The notes under the pieces: model-generated
Database searches by the model: none
Seen by the model: the letters and a program-made list of their open reading frames with translations, nothing else
Told to the model about the DNA's origin: nothing
Assembly: GCA_021646465.1 (NCBI GenBank)
Contig: SOET01000025.1
Location: forward strand, 1 to 64,000
DNA from: Candidatus Kuenenia hertensis
GTDB taxonomy: Bacteria > Planctomycetota > Brocadiia > Brocadiales > Brocadiaceae
DNA length: 64,000 nucleotides
Direction: 5' to 3'
Part shown: piece by piece, positions 1-9,552 of the stretch
How positions within the stretch are numbered: the stretch's first letter is position 1
Layout: each line of letters begins with the position of its first letter
Program-made: the position numbers and the translations under genes

Positions 1-52
1 ATTGTACCGCAGAATTGCCTGTTGCCGTTTTTGTTCAAATGGTTTTTTTCAT
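1..52 (-). pseudogene. possible start of an HTH transposase-like gene, cut by the window edge
   Basis: A strong Shine-Dalgarno (AAGGAGG on the minus strand, about 58-66) sits 6 nt before an ATG at 52. The ATG frame stops after five codons. Removing one A from the A7 run right after the ATG gives MKKPFEQKRQQAILRYN, which runs open to the window edge and resembles the N-terminus of helix-turn-helix transposases. It is a frameshifted copy, a slippage-regulated gene or chance; too little is visible to decide. Confidence 0.3.
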
Positions 53-144
53 GAATGCCTCCTTATTAAAGTGGGAAAACATACATGTTACCATATACTG
101 GCTACCATTTTGTCAAAGAACATTGTCCACGATGTCCTGGCACT

Positions 145-160
145 TATCAGTTAACTGATA
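145..160. repeat. 16-bp perfect palindrome
   Basis: TATCAGTTAACTGATA is perfectly self-complementary and lies 10 bp before the ATPase start. It could be an operator or the outer end of the insertion element suspected at 1-52. Confidence 0.35.
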
Positions 161-170
161 CAAATGGTTA

Positions 171-1913
171 ATGGATATCAGGAAAGATTTGAAAATAATG
201 GGAGAAAGAATGCAAGGCAAGGAGACATTAATTCAATCATTCATAAAATTAGAAGGGAAACCATACCCGGCGTATAAAGCATTAAAGAATGGGTATCAAT
301 ACGATGACTATGAAGTATGGATTGACCATGTGCAGGGCGACCCTTTCGCGCTGCCCAGTAAGGTAAGGATTCGTATGCCGATAAATGTCGCTAAGTTTCC
401 GGAGGACACTTTTTCAAATAAGAGTCGGGAAACGGCCTTGTGTGACTTTCTTTTAAGGAGATTTGCCCGTTCGATAGACAACTATAATAAGGAAAAGGAA
501 GGATCAGGGAAGAGCGGTGTGATTGATATTGACCGCCCGGGACAGGAAGTATTGGCAAGGTCTTCTGTGGTTAAAAAAAACGATTTTTTGGAGGTACGCT
601 TTCTGGTTGGCTTACCGGCATTTGGACGTCGTATCGCAGGTAAGATTGCCGCCAAAATATTTTCCGAAACGATTCCAAGGATTATTGATAATTCTCTCTA
701 TTTTCAAAACCTTCCGTACGAAGAATTATACAAATACATAAAAATTATTGAAGATGCCGATTTCATACGCTCAAAATTGTCTGAACAAAACTTGATTGCG
801 TTTATTGCCGATTCATCGATCCTTCCCCGTGCCAGCGGGGTTGACCCCAGGCCAATGCGGGAGAACCATGTTGTGTCGTTTGAGTCATGCCAATCGTTAC
901 GCGTTGGTTTTCAGTTGCCGAATCATGGATACATTACCGGTATGGGGATCAGAAAAGGGGTGACCCTTATTGTCGGCGGGGGATATCATGGAAAATCAAC
1001 ATTGTTGAATGCTTTGGAGCACGGCGTTTACAATCATATTCCCGGTGATGGACGTGAATTTGTGATAATGGATCATGATGCGGTAAAGATTCGCGCAGAG
1101 GACGGACGCAGCATAAGGAATCTGAATATTTCCCCTTTTATTTCCAATCTGCCGTTTGGAAAGGATACGATCCGGTTTTCCAGCAGTAACGCAAGCGGGA
1201 GCACATCTCAGGCCGCAAATATTTTAGAGGCGATAGAAGTGGGCGCCCAAACTTTGTTATTGGATGAAGATACTTTAGCTACCAATTTTATGATACGCGA
1301 CAAACGGATGAAGGCATTAATTACAAGGGACAAGGAACCAATTGTCCCTTTTATTGATCATGTGCGCAGTTTATATGAAAAAAATGGGATTTCAACAATT
1401 CTTGTGATGGGAGGGTGCGGTGATTATTTGGAATGTGCCGATGTGGTAATAGGGATGGTTGAATATAAACCGTACGATTTAACAGAGCAGGCGCATCAAA
1501 TAGTAAAGATTGACAGCCCTGCGAAAGGTATTAATGTAACTTCCGTCCCTGCTATCTTGCGCATTCCTTGTAAAAATTCCTTTGATGCGTCAAGAGGGAA
1601 AAAATCTGTCAGTATAAACACTGAAGGTATTACCGTGTTGAATTATGGCGTTTATCGGATTCAGGTATGGGGCTTGGAACAACTCGTGCATCCGGGACAG
1701 CTCATGGCAATAGGGTATGCAATCTATTACGCGCAGCGTTATGTTGATGAAAAAAGGACGATGAAAGAAATAGCTGGATTGGTGTTAAAAGATATAGAAG
1801 AAAAAGGCCTGGACTGCCTTTCTTTACAGGAACCAAGGGGGGATTTTTCCTGGTTTAGAAAATATGAATTGGTTGCAGCAATAAACCGTTACCGGGGCTT
1901 AAATATTAAATGA
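171..1913 (+). CDS. ABC-class ATPase (PF09818 family)
   Basis: This is a 580-residue cytosolic ATPase of the predicted 'ATPase of the ABC class' family; its biological role is not established. The Walker A motif GGGYHGKST is at residues 269-277. An ABC-signature-like SGSTSQAANI precedes the Walker B TLLLDEDT around residue 365. Residues 1-250 match the family's extended N-terminal region, and the length is normal for the family. The start is uncertain: Met1 has no clear ribosome site, whereas Met14 is preceded by GGGAGAAAG. The gene stands alone and is followed by a cluster of hairpins. Function is a family assignment. Confidence 0.85.
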   Translation: MDIRKDLKIMGERMQGKETLIQSFIKLEGKPYPAYKALKNGYQYDDYEVWIDHVQGDPFALPSKVRIRMPINVAKFPEDTFSNKSRETALCDFLLRRFARSIDNYNKEKEGSGKSGVIDIDRPGQEVLARSSVVKKNDFLEVRFLVGLPAFGRRIAGKIAAKIFSETIPRIIDNSLYFQNLPYEELYKYIKIIEDADFIRSKLSEQNLIAFIADSSILPRASGVDPRPMRENHVVSFESCQSLRVGFQLPNHGYITGMGIRKGVTLIVGGGYHGKSTLLNALEHGVYNHIPGDGREFVIMDHDAVKIRAEDGRSIRNLNISPFISNLPFGKDTIRFSSSNASGSTSQAANILEAIEVGAQTLLLDEDTLATNFMIRDKRMKALITRDKEPIVPFIDHVRSLYEKNGISTILVMGGCGDYLECADVVIGMVEYKPYDLTEQAHQIVKIDSPAKGINVTSVPAILRIPCKNSFDASRGKKSVSINTEGITVLNYGVYRIQVWGLEQLVHPGQLMAIGYAIYYAQRYVDEKRTMKEIAGLVLKDIEEKGLDCLSLQEPRGDFSWFRKYELVAAINRYRGLNIK

Positions 1914-1921
1914 TAGTCCTA

Positions 1922-2062
1922 TTCTGGTTCAAACTTGCAGATTGAACCAGAAGTTTTGGTCGATTATGAAAAATATCAAATGTTTCGGTTCAATCGAGGA
2001 CGATTGAACCACTATAAGCATAAAGTTGTTTGTCAGCAAAGGAGGGTAGGCAATGCCTACCT
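1922..2062. repeat. cluster of three hairpin palindromes
   Basis: Three inverted repeats follow one another: arms 1922-1932/1942-1952 (TTCTGGTTCAA), arms 1987-1996/2001-2010 (GGTTCAATCG, 4-nt loop) and GTAGGCAATGCCTAC at 2046-2060. Similar GGTTCA-type palindromes occur near 9306 and 9424, so this looks like a genome-wide intergenic palindrome family. It lies between convergent genes and may also end transcription. Confidence 0.6.
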
Positions 2063-2068
2063 TTATAC

Positions 2069-3310
2069 CTACCTGCCCTTTATCGCTTTTATTCTTTCCA
2101 ATACCGGCGGATGCGAATAATGGAAAGCTGCATAGAGCGGATGTGGGTAAAGATTGGAAAGATTATCTTTTGAGAGCTTTACAAGGGTGCTGATCATGCT
2201 CTTGCGGTCCTTTGTAATTTCATAAGAAAACGTGTCAGCCTCATATTCGTGTTTTCTTGAAAAATAGAGAGGAAAGGGAGTGAAAGGGAATGATACGATA
2301 GAACCTAAAAATCCAATGAGAACAATTTTTGAGAAAAAAGTGCTTTCTTTCAAATTGAAAAGATGTATGAGCCCTTCAGTTTGTACTATTTTGAACGATA
2401 CAAACATTACGATAATTGCAAAAATTTCAGAAACGATAAGGTGTTTTAAAAGATGTTTTTTCTTCCAGTGTCCCGCTTCGTGTGCAAGTACAGACAAAAT
2501 TTCGTCTTTGTCCATCTTTTCCAGCAACGTATCGTAAAGGACAATTCTTTTTACCTTGCCGATGCCGGTAAAATACGCATTTGTGTGTTTCGTCCTCTTT
2601 GACGCATCCATCGTGAATACACTCTTTACGGTAATACCTACCTTTTGCATAAGCCCACGTATTCTTTCCTGAAGCGATTCATCTTCAACAGGGGTAAATT
2701 TATTGAAGAGCGGCGCTATTACGTAAGGGAATACGTACATCATGAGGACGCTAACGCATAAGAAAAAACACCAAATCCAGAACCACCAGAAATTGGGACT
2801 CACCTGTACAATGAGGAATCCTATTGAAATTATCAGAGAAATAATGATGGTAGTGATCAAAAGTGATTTCCAGAGGTCTGTTAACCATAGCTTCATAGTT
2901 GACGTTGTGAATCCGTATTTATTTTCAATGACAAAAGTATGGTACCATTTGAAGGGGATCATTATGATGGTATCGGCATAAAGCAGAATCAGAAAGAAAA
3001 TTAATCCTGATACGATAAAGGGCATTTTCAGGGAAGAAATCCATGAATTGTAAATATTAAGCAAACCACCGAAGAGAAAGATCAACAAAATTACATTATG
3101 AAACAGAGAGCTGAAAAAGTCGAACTTTGTGTTTTCAATAACATACCGCTGCGTCTTGTTAAGTAATTCCTGGTCTATGTGGCCCTCAAAGTCAGGAGGG
3201 ATTTTGTTGCCACGTTTTTTTAAGTGCGAAAGATTAAGATAGTCAAGCCAGTACCCTGCAAATACCACACAAATATATGCGATGAATATAATGATGAGAT
3301 ATGTATCCAT
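2069..3310 (-). CDS. M48 family (Ste24-like) membrane metalloprotease
   Basis: This 413-residue integral membrane zinc protease is of the CAAX prenyl protease 1/Ste24 type. Hydrophobic segments occur at about residues 3-22, 66-90, 96-115, 148-172 and 175-200. The zinc site HEAGH is at residues 277-281, with a downstream glutamate in the RKHEYEADTF motif near 357. In this family the enzyme cleaves membrane-linked substrates; bacterial members usually act in membrane protein quality control. It has no operon partner. Confidence 0.88.
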   Translation of the reverse strand: MDTYLIIIFIAYICVVFAGYWLDYLNLSHLKKRGNKIPPDFEGHIDQELLNKTQRYVIENTKFDFFSSLFHNVILLIFLFGGLLNIYNSWISSLKMPFIVSGLIFFLILLYADTIIMIPFKWYHTFVIENKYGFTTSTMKLWLTDLWKSLLITTIIISLIISIGFLIVQVSPNFWWFWIWCFFLCVSVLMMYVFPYVIAPLFNKFTPVEDESLQERIRGLMQKVGITVKSVFTMDASKRTKHTNAYFTGIGKVKRIVLYDTLLEKMDKDEILSVLAHEAGHWKKKHLLKHLIVSEIFAIIVMFVSFKIVQTEGLIHLFNLKESTFFSKIVLIGFLGSIVSFPFTPFPLYFSRKHEYEADTFSYEITKDRKSMISTLVKLSKDNLSNLYPHPLYAAFHYSHPPVLERIKAIKGR

Positions 3311-3657
3311 AGTTAAAAATAAATGAAATAATCTTTGTATACCCGAACTCCGAAATGGGAATCAGGTAAATACTGATAAAAGTAATATCTACGACACGCA
3401 TTTTAACATCTATAACAAAAATGCCAAGTTTTTCCTGTATAATGCAAACAAATGATAATTTCACAATTTTGTTATGTTTTTTCTTATTAAATACTTAACC
3501 GCTGTATATCTTCAGAATTATTTATTGGAATCTCACTCCGGAATGCATAAAATATTCATACTATATACTCTTTGAAATATAGACAAGAGTGCTATAGATT
3601 ACAATATTGTTGCAATGTTGTACACACATACAAATTGTTTTTCGGATAATAACCACC
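3311..3657. other. intergenic stretch between divergent genes
   Basis: This AT-rich stretch separates the protease from the next gene. No RNA, repeat or convincing gene is seen. It must hold the promoters of both flanking genes, but no strong -35/-10 pair stands out. Confidence 0.4.
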
Positions 3658-4164
3658 ATGAGAAAGAAGAGGGTAAAGGTTAACGATTTGATGCAGAAGG
3701 ACTACACCTATTTCCTGACAGAACCGATGGGGAGGAACTTTTCCTCTGGATTTAAACCCGAACTGACACCAAAAGAAATGTTTGAACTTGGGGTGTTTGG
3801 GGGTAAATACATGACCGATTGCACAAAAGAATTTCCGGAAGATTGGTTTAAAAACGCAAAGTTGTGTCATGAATATCACAATCCGGAATTAAACTATTTT
3901 GGCATCAATGCATCGAAACCCCTCTCCTATTGGAAGAAAAAGGGATGGATTTATCATGAGGATCCCAGAGGTTGGTTTCAGTGGTATTGCAGGTATTATA
4001 TGGGAAGAAGATGTCCTGATGATGAATATCAAATTAAACGATGGAAGGCAATGATACGCCATATCTCTCAAATAAAAAAACACTGTCAAAAGGGAGATTT
4101 GAATTGCCGCAGAAAACAACGTCAGGCATTACTGCACTGGGCATATGATAGCAGGATACTATAG
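3658..4164 (+). CDS. conserved hypothetical protein rich in aromatic and basic residues
   Basis: The protein is 168 residues from the ATG at 3658; an upstream in-frame ATG at 3607 gives 185, but the extra residues look non-coding. No named domain is recognised. It is soluble and very rich in Trp, Tyr, Lys and Arg, with a central WFQWYCRYYMGRRCPDDEYQIKRW stretch split here as WFQWYCRYYMG and RRCPDDEYQIKRW. Cysteines are scattered without a clear metal motif. The composition suggests a nucleic-acid or metal-binding protein, but that is a guess. It stands alone, followed by degraded sequence. Confidence 0.65.
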   Translation: MRKKRVKVNDLMQKDYTYFLTEPMGRNFSSGFKPELTPKEMFELGVFGGKYMTDCTKEFPEDWFKNAKLCHEYHNPELNYFGINASKPLSYWKKKGWIYHEDPRGWFQWYCRYYMGRRCPDDEYQIKRWKAMIRHISQIKKHCQKGDLNCRRKQRQALLHWAYDSRIL

Positions 4165-4438
4165 GAGATTCCCCCTTTCACAACACCTTGTCTGCTCTGC
4201 ATGTCCCCATCGGTTACACCTTGTTCAGATTTTTTCACACACATTCTCCCCGTTATACAGCAATAATGTTATTCATGCCCTACATATTGGGTATGCAGAC
4301 CCTAATATCTCTGTTCGGGACTTTTTGCTTTTTATTATAAAAATGTTTTTATCTTATATTTTTTCAAATCTGGTTTTGTTTGGTGATATTTTGAATTTTT
4401 TATTGGTTATACAAATTGAAAGCGAAAGGAAACCCGTC

Positions 4439-5185
4439 ATGCGAATGCGTAAAATACTCATTGTTCATGAAACCCGGATATTATGAACATTACTCAAAAC
4501 ATACATTATATCGGAACTTAATGATGTTGATGTGATCGAGGCTTCTTCTGTATCAGAAGCTTTGGAGAAATTTAAAGAACAAAAATTCGAGGCAATTCTT
4601 TGTGGAATGCAATTTAAAAAAACTGATGGTGTAAATCTCTTTAAAGATTTAAAAAGGAAGAAATTAACAGGGATACGCCCTTTATTATTGTAACTTCAAC
4701 AGGAACGGTATTCAACATTATCTCATATCCCCCTTTACACCAATAGAATTAAGGGAAAAGTTCAATACCGTTTGCGGTCCCCGCCAATGGCGTACGCACG
4801 ACAGAATAAGCATACCAGGAGCTAAGGCCATAATTTACATGAACAGCGACTCTATAGAAGCAGATGTAATTAACATGAGTTAAGAAGGGATACTTTGCGA
4901 CATTACATGTATAAACTCTTACAACGATTTGCTAAACAGCACACACATTACTATCGTATTCCCTGCCCAATTTGATAACGCACAGATTAAAATCTTATGG
5001 TGCAAACTCCTTCGGGTGAACATTTCAGCTGGAATGAAGTATACGTTCCGAAATGTACTTCCGAACACATGCGGGTTGTATGGCAAATTATAAAAATGTC
5101 AGATGAAGATAAGGAAAAATTTCAGGAAATCTGTAAAAAAATCGAAAAAGAGCATAAGAATATAGAGGCAGTTAAGAAACAGTAA
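4439..5185 (+). pseudogene. decayed response regulator with receiver and PilZ domains
   Basis: An N-terminal MRMRKILIVHE at 4439 starts a CheY-like receiver that hits TGA at 4484, continues in the same frame (VIEASSVSEALEKFKEQ), and frame-shifts near 4665 into DTPFIIVTSTGT. From about 4800 another frame reads as a PilZ-like segment (RISIPGAKAIIYM, then INMS-stop-EGILCDITCIN), and from 4997 a third frame gives the C-terminus (WNEVYVPKC). The order of pieces is intact but at least two stops and two frame changes break it. PilZ domains bind cyclic di-GMP in known cases. Confidence 0.7.
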
Positions 5186-5263
5186 AAGAATTTTACGTTA
5201 CATTTGGTTTCTGGCCATTAATCGACTTATTCGGGAAACGCTGGTTTCTCTAAATAAAATTAC

Positions 5264-5326
5264 GGTCGGGTTTCTTACCCGATAATACCAATCGGAATAA
5301 AAAGTTGTCGGGTAAGAAACCCGACC
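5264..5326. repeat. 19-bp perfect inverted repeat
   Basis: Arms 5264-5282 (GGTCGGGTTTCTTACCCGA) and 5308-5326 are exact reverse complements around a 25-nt loop. Each arm also contains a smaller near-palindrome. There is no T-run, so a simple terminator is unlikely; a miniature repeat is more probable. Confidence 0.65.
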
Positions 5327-5398
5327 TTATATGTGACCTCCAAAGCCAATAGTATTGTGCTATTTATGCAAGGATAATAGTTATCCTATAAATCCAAT

Positions 5399-5521
5399 TT
5401 ATTCCGCATTCTTCCACCTTGCTCTCAGATTACGGAACTTTTCCAAAACAAAGCAGAGTAATGCGCCAACATTGATTAAAATAACCGCTAATAAAATTGC
5501 TTCTGTTATATTGTTACACAT
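5399..5521 (-). CDS. 40-residue single-pass membrane peptide
   Basis: The minus strand encodes MCNNITEAILLAVILINVGA followed by LLCFVLEKFRNLRARWKNAE. AAGGAA lies 7 nt upstream of the ATG. One hydrophobic helix (about residues 8-26) is followed by a basic tail, a typical layout for small regulatory or accessory membrane peptides. It lies 85 nt downstream of the large subtilase on the same strand. No family is recognised. The ribosome site and membrane topology favour it over the overlapping plus-strand reading. Confidence 0.5.
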   Translation of the reverse strand: MCNNITEAILLAVILINVGALLCFVLEKFRNLRARWKNAE

Positions 5522-5606
5522 AGATAATTTCCTTATTCATTCATTTTTAGGTAAAGACGGAAAAAATAGCATTTTACTGCTAAAGTAAAAAAACATAGCA
5601 GAGGAA

Positions 5607-8600
5607 CTACAGATTATATAAATCAATCACTTCCTGGCCTGTTAATGCGCGGTGATAAATGCGGACCTCATCTATTGTCCCGAAAAAGAAATGTTTCGGA
5701 GCATAACCGGTGGCGCCGATTTTTGTAACAATGTCATTTTCATTGGTTACAGAGATATCACCATTGGTGTCTACAAGGCTGCCATTGAGATATAAGGACA
5801 TTCCATCTGCCGTATCAAATGTTACCGCTACGTGGTACCATATACCAGGAGCAAGCCCTGCATTATAATTTATCGGGGTCATAGAGTTTCTTTGGAATAT
5901 TAGATTCCCTTCCGGTGATATGAAAAACTGATACGTTTGATATGTTTTCCCCACTATCATGAGCTTGCCCAAACTGGTTATCTTTATCCAAGCGGTAATG
6001 CTGAAGGCATCAGCAAGGTCCATGTCTCCTATGTCTACGTAACTATCTGCTCCGTCAAAATCAAGCCCTCCTCCGTTTCCGTTTTCACCGGTCGTCCAGA
6101 CGGCACCACCATTGATTGTGCCATTGTTCACGTTACCTGAAGAATCAGCGGCAACTTGCCCGCTACCCTCCTCGAAGGCATAATAGGACAACAGACCATT
6201 GGTATCTAGCCTGCCGTATAAATTTTGTATTTCCAGACTCGTTAGTGCCTGACGATAAATGCGGACATCATCAATTGTCCCGAAAAAGAAATGTTTCGGA
6301 GCATAACCGGTGACACCAATTTTTGTGGCAAGGTCATTTTCATTGGTTACAGAGATATCACCATTGGTGCTTACAAGGTTGCCGTTGAGAAACAGTGACA
6401 TTCCGTTTGTCATATCAAATGTTACCGCCACGTGGTACCATGTATCAGGAATAAGCCCCGCATCGTAATTTATCGGGGTAGCAGAGTTTCTTTGAAAAAC
6501 AATATTCCCTTCCGGTGAAACAAAAAACTGATACGTTTGAAATGTTTTCCCCAAGATCATGAGCTTGCCCAAACTGGTTATCTTTATCCACGCTGCAATG
6601 CTGAAGGCGTCAGTAAGGTCAATGTCTCCTATATCCACATAGGTATCTACTCCGTTAAAACCGAGCCCTCCGCCATTTTCACCGGTCGTCCATGCAGAAC
6701 CGCCCATAATTGTACCATCATTGCCATTGCCGGAGGAATCACCTGCAATAGCGCCAGCTCCCTCGTCAAAAGTATAGTATGCATAAAGACTATCTTCTTG
6801 AACCGAAAATTGTATTGCTAAGCCATTTGAAATAGCAGCAGAATTATAAGAGTATAATTTTCCGATATTACCATTTGCATCTTCAATACCTACTGTTGCA
6901 GAAAGACCGTAATCAAAATCACTATCACCAAAAGAAACCTCCTCATACTGAAAGAGGATATTATTACTCCCTTCATAAAGGGTTACTTCAAAAGTAGCCT
7001 GACCTATATCAGAATAATGAGGAATATTGTGCCACTCAATAGTGAATGTCCTGTTTGGACTCGTTCCCTCAAGCAAGTAATAAATTGCACCTCCCTTCGA
7101 TGGATTTAAATCGTCCCAAAACGGTGCGATTATGTTGTTGGGAATATTTGAAGACGGTATGATACTATTATACCATACCGAACCATCTGTATCGCCGAAA
7201 GCAAGATAGCCATTAGAGGATACTTTAACAGTATTGTATGTATTGCCATAAAATTCAAAGTCAAATCCTATGGATATTTCTGTTGATGAATCATCATCTT
7301 TTATTCCGGTATTTACGCCTGTCGTAGCATCTATCCAGTTGTATGTTGTCTCGTCATTACACGCGTAATTTTTAATTACCGTGCCTGAAATAAACTCAGT
7401 TAATGTATTTCCAGCATAAGAAGCCTCTACAGTGAGTGTCAATTGCCCCACTAAGGACGGAGTCCAATTTCCTGAGTATATACCATCGTTTGCAGCAGTA
7501 TCGGGCAATACTCCGTCATCCAGGAGGTTGAAAGATACACCTTCAGAGGTAACAACAGTTACCGTTGCACCGATAATGGAAGTGCTGCATTCGGAAAGCG
7601 TTGCAAAAACAGAAGTGTTCGCATCGTAATCTGCCTCAAATCCATCGCCAGGAGAAATATACATTCTAAGATTACCGCTTTCACATGATAAGGCATTGTT
7701 AACATTCAACCGGCCTCCGGCAATAGTATAAGCGGACAATGGGGACAATGGGTCAACAGTGTTCATAATCAAATTTTTTATTGCTATATAATCGGCAGAC
7801 AAGTTTTGATCCCAAACAAGTGCAACTGCACCGGCAACATGGGGGGTTGCCATAGAGGTCCCGCTTTTATATGAATATGCATTTCCTGGGATAGTGCTTA
7901 ATATATTACTGCCGGGCGCCGCTAAGTCTACGCTTGTAACCCCATAATTAGAAAACCCCGAAAGTTCATCATTGTTATTTGTTGCCGCAACTGAAATTAT
8001 ATTATTTAAGTTGTAGGATGACGGGTAATGTGGCGTTGCGTCTGTATCCAAACCGTCATTGCCCGCAGCGGCAACAAATAACATGCCTTCATTTTCAGTT
8101 GCCTGTATGGCATCGTAAAGGGCCTGTGAATATTCTCCTCCGCCCCAGCTATTACTGGTTAATTTTACATTAACTCCATTCATTTTATGGGTCAATATAT
8201 ATTCAAGACATTCTATGGCGTCGGTGGTATATCCAAAGCCACCGGAATCAAGGAATTTACATGCCATAATTTTTATATTCCAATTAATACCAACAATACC
8301 AATTCCATTATTACCGGCAGCGCCAATGGTTCCCGAACAATGAGTGCCGTGGCCATTATCGTCATAAGGATCACTATCTTTATTGGCAGTATCAATACCA
8401 TAGATATCATCAATATAACCATTGCCATCATCATCGATATTATTTCCGGCTATTTCGTAAGGATTTATCCACATATTTGCGGCAAGGTCCTCGTGTGTAT
8501 AATCTACACCGGTGTCAATTACCGCCACAACTATATTTGCATTCCCTGTAGTAATATCCCATGCTTCCGGGGCATCGATATCAGCATCAGCGGTACCAAA

Positions 8601-9050
8601 AACACCTGTATTGTGTAATCCCCATAGATCATTAAAAGAAGGATCATTAGGGGAAACATCTGCTTGCATCACATAATCAGGTTCCGCATATTTTATAAGA
8701 CTAGATTCATTAAGATCTTTAATCATTGTTTCTATCGTCTTATTTTTATTTTTCACCTTGAGTATGGTTATTCCAGTCTTTTTGCATTTTTTCTTCACCT
8801 CTACACCAATATCAGCAAAAACTGTTTCAGCATCAGTTTCTTGTATACCGTCTTTGTATTTAATAAGTATTGTTTCAGAAGAGTATTTTTTCTGTTTTTT
8901 ATCGTTCTTGTCAGATTTATCCTGCGTCTGTTTAGCATGCTTTCTTTGGGTTTTATTACGATCTGAATTTTCAGCGGTAACTATATGGAAGTCAAAAATA
9001 ACCATTAAAATACTTACTAATGCTATACATATGGATAGTTTCTTTTTCAT
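5607..9050 (-). CDS. exported subtilisin-family (S8) serine protease with two LamG domains
   Basis: This 1147-residue secreted protease has a signal peptide (1-26), a Lys-rich linker, and an inhibitor-I9-like propeptide (about 58-130). The S8 catalytic domain (about 150-455) shows Asp179 in VIDTGVD, His237 in GHGTHCSG and Ser399 in GTSMATPHVAG. An Asp-rich stretch (DDDGNGYIDD) suggests calcium binding. A middle region (about 560-790) looks like an adhesion module. Two concanavalin/LamG-like domains occupy about 800-955 and 990-1147; they are nearly identical and encoded by a 600-bp tandem duplication. It probably acts at the cell surface on protein or glycan-bound substrates (inference). An AAGGAATAA ribosome site precedes the start. 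Confidence 0.93.
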   Translation of the reverse strand: MKKKLSICIALVSILMVIFDFHIVTAENSDRNKTQRKHAKQTQDKSDKNDKKQKKYSSETILIKYKDGIQETDAETVFADIGVEVKKKCKKTGITILKVKNKNKTIETMIKDLNESSLIKYAEPDYVMQADVSPNDPSFNDLWGLHNTGVFGTADADIDAPEAWDITTGNANIVVAVIDTGVDYTHEDLAANMWINPYEIAGNNIDDDGNGYIDDIYGIDTANKDSDPYDDNGHGTHCSGTIGAAGNNGIGIVGINWNIKIMACKFLDSGGFGYTTDAIECLEYILTHKMNGVNVKLTSNSWGGGEYSQALYDAIQATENEGMLFVAAAGNDGLDTDATPHYPSSYNLNNIISVAATNNNDELSGFSNYGVTSVDLAAPGSNILSTIPGNAYSYKSGTSMATPHVAGAVALVWDQNLSADYIAIKNLIMNTVDPLSPLSAYTIAGGRLNVNNALSCESGNLRMYISPGDGFEADYDANTSVFATLSECSTSIIGATVTVVTSEGVSFNLLDDGVLPDTAANDGIYSGNWTPSLVGQLTLTVEASYAGNTLTEFISGTVIKNYACNDETTYNWIDATTGVNTGIKDDDSSTEISIGFDFEFYGNTYNTVKVSSNGYLAFGDTDGSVWYNSIIPSSNIPNNIIAPFWDDLNPSKGGAIYYLLEGTSPNRTFTIEWHNIPHYSDIGQATFEVTLYEGSNNILFQYEEVSFGDSDFDYGLSATVGIEDANGNIGKLYSYNSAAISNGLAIQFSVQEDSLYAYYTFDEGAGAIAGDSSGNGNDGTIMGGSAWTTGENGGGLGFNGVDTYVDIGDIDLTDAFSIAAWIKITSLGKLMILGKTFQTYQFFVSPEGNIVFQRNSATPINYDAGLIPDTWYHVAVTFDMTNGMSLFLNGNLVSTNGDISVTNENDLATKIGVTGYAPKHFFFGTIDDVRIYRQALTSLEIQNLYGRLDTNGLLSYYAFEEGSGQVAADSSGNVNNGTINGGAVWTTGENGNGGGLDFDGADSYVDIGDMDLADAFSITAWIKITSLGKLMIVGKTYQTYQFFISPEGNLIFQRNSMTPINYNAGLAPGIWYHVAVTFDTADGMSLYLNGSLVDTNGDISVTNENDIVTKIGATGYAPKHFFFGTIDEVRIYHRALTGQEVIDLYNL
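5638..6790. repeat. tandem duplication with 600-bp period (LamG coding region)
   Basis: The segment starting GATAAATGCGGAC at 5654 recurs at 6254, exactly 600 bp away, and similarity extends to about 6790. The copies differ at scattered sites only, so the domain duplication is recent or kept alike by gene conversion. Confidence 0.85.
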
Positions 9051-9250
9051 TATTAGTTATTCCTTTTATCAAATTAAGACATGCTATTAATTCCTCTCCT
9101 TATATATAAAGTTGTACTTTCATTGTTTAATTTTTCAATACCCGAAAATGTATAGACCTGTTTGGGTGGGGGTGGAATACTGCGCAATGGGAAGGCAAGC
9201 GTACTCTCTTGTTATTATAAATGTCAGACAAAGACGCTTGATCTCCCTTT

Positions 9251-9483
9251 ATTGTAATACGGGAGCATTCCCGGTTTTTTGTAGCACATCATCTTAGAGG
9301 ATGGGTCCTTGCGGGTTCAGATTTATAATCTGAACCCAAAGTTTATCTGCTAAACAGCGATATATACATTCCTGCCTGTCGGCAGACAGGTCGTGGCTAA
9401 ATTGCCACGTTATGAAACGTGGAGTTCAGGTCACAGACCTGAACCCGCCGGGGGAATTTTGCAAAAAATTTGGGAATGCTCCC
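9251..9483. mobile_element. MITE-like palindromic element
   Basis: The terminal inverted repeats GGGAGCATTCCC (9261-9272) and GGGAATGCTCCC (9472-9483) are perfect over 12 bp, and similarity extends outwards and inwards for about 30 bp. Inside lie further palindromes: GGGTTCAGA...TCTGAACCC near 9305, CCTGCCTGTCGGCAGACAGG near 9373, and GTTCAGG...CCTGAAC near 9424. No gene is encoded. Partial ends of the same element recur near 10082, 39231 and 41755, so it is a dispersed family. Confidence 0.65.
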
Positions 9484-9552
9484 TGCAATACCGTCTCAAA
9501 GCGGGAGTTTGGAAACGAAGTAAAGGGTTTTTGCTCTGCATTTTCACAAAAA

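Noticed and set aside
1935-2120. 61-codon reading across the hairpin cluster
   Set aside because: It consists of palindromic repeats and has no protein-like composition.
5355-5588. 77-codon plus-strand reading
   Set aside because: No ribosome site, and it overlaps a better minus-strand 40-residue membrane peptide.
5638-6790. CRISPR or short tandem repeat array
   Set aside because: The repeat is a two-copy domain duplication, not spaced short repeats.
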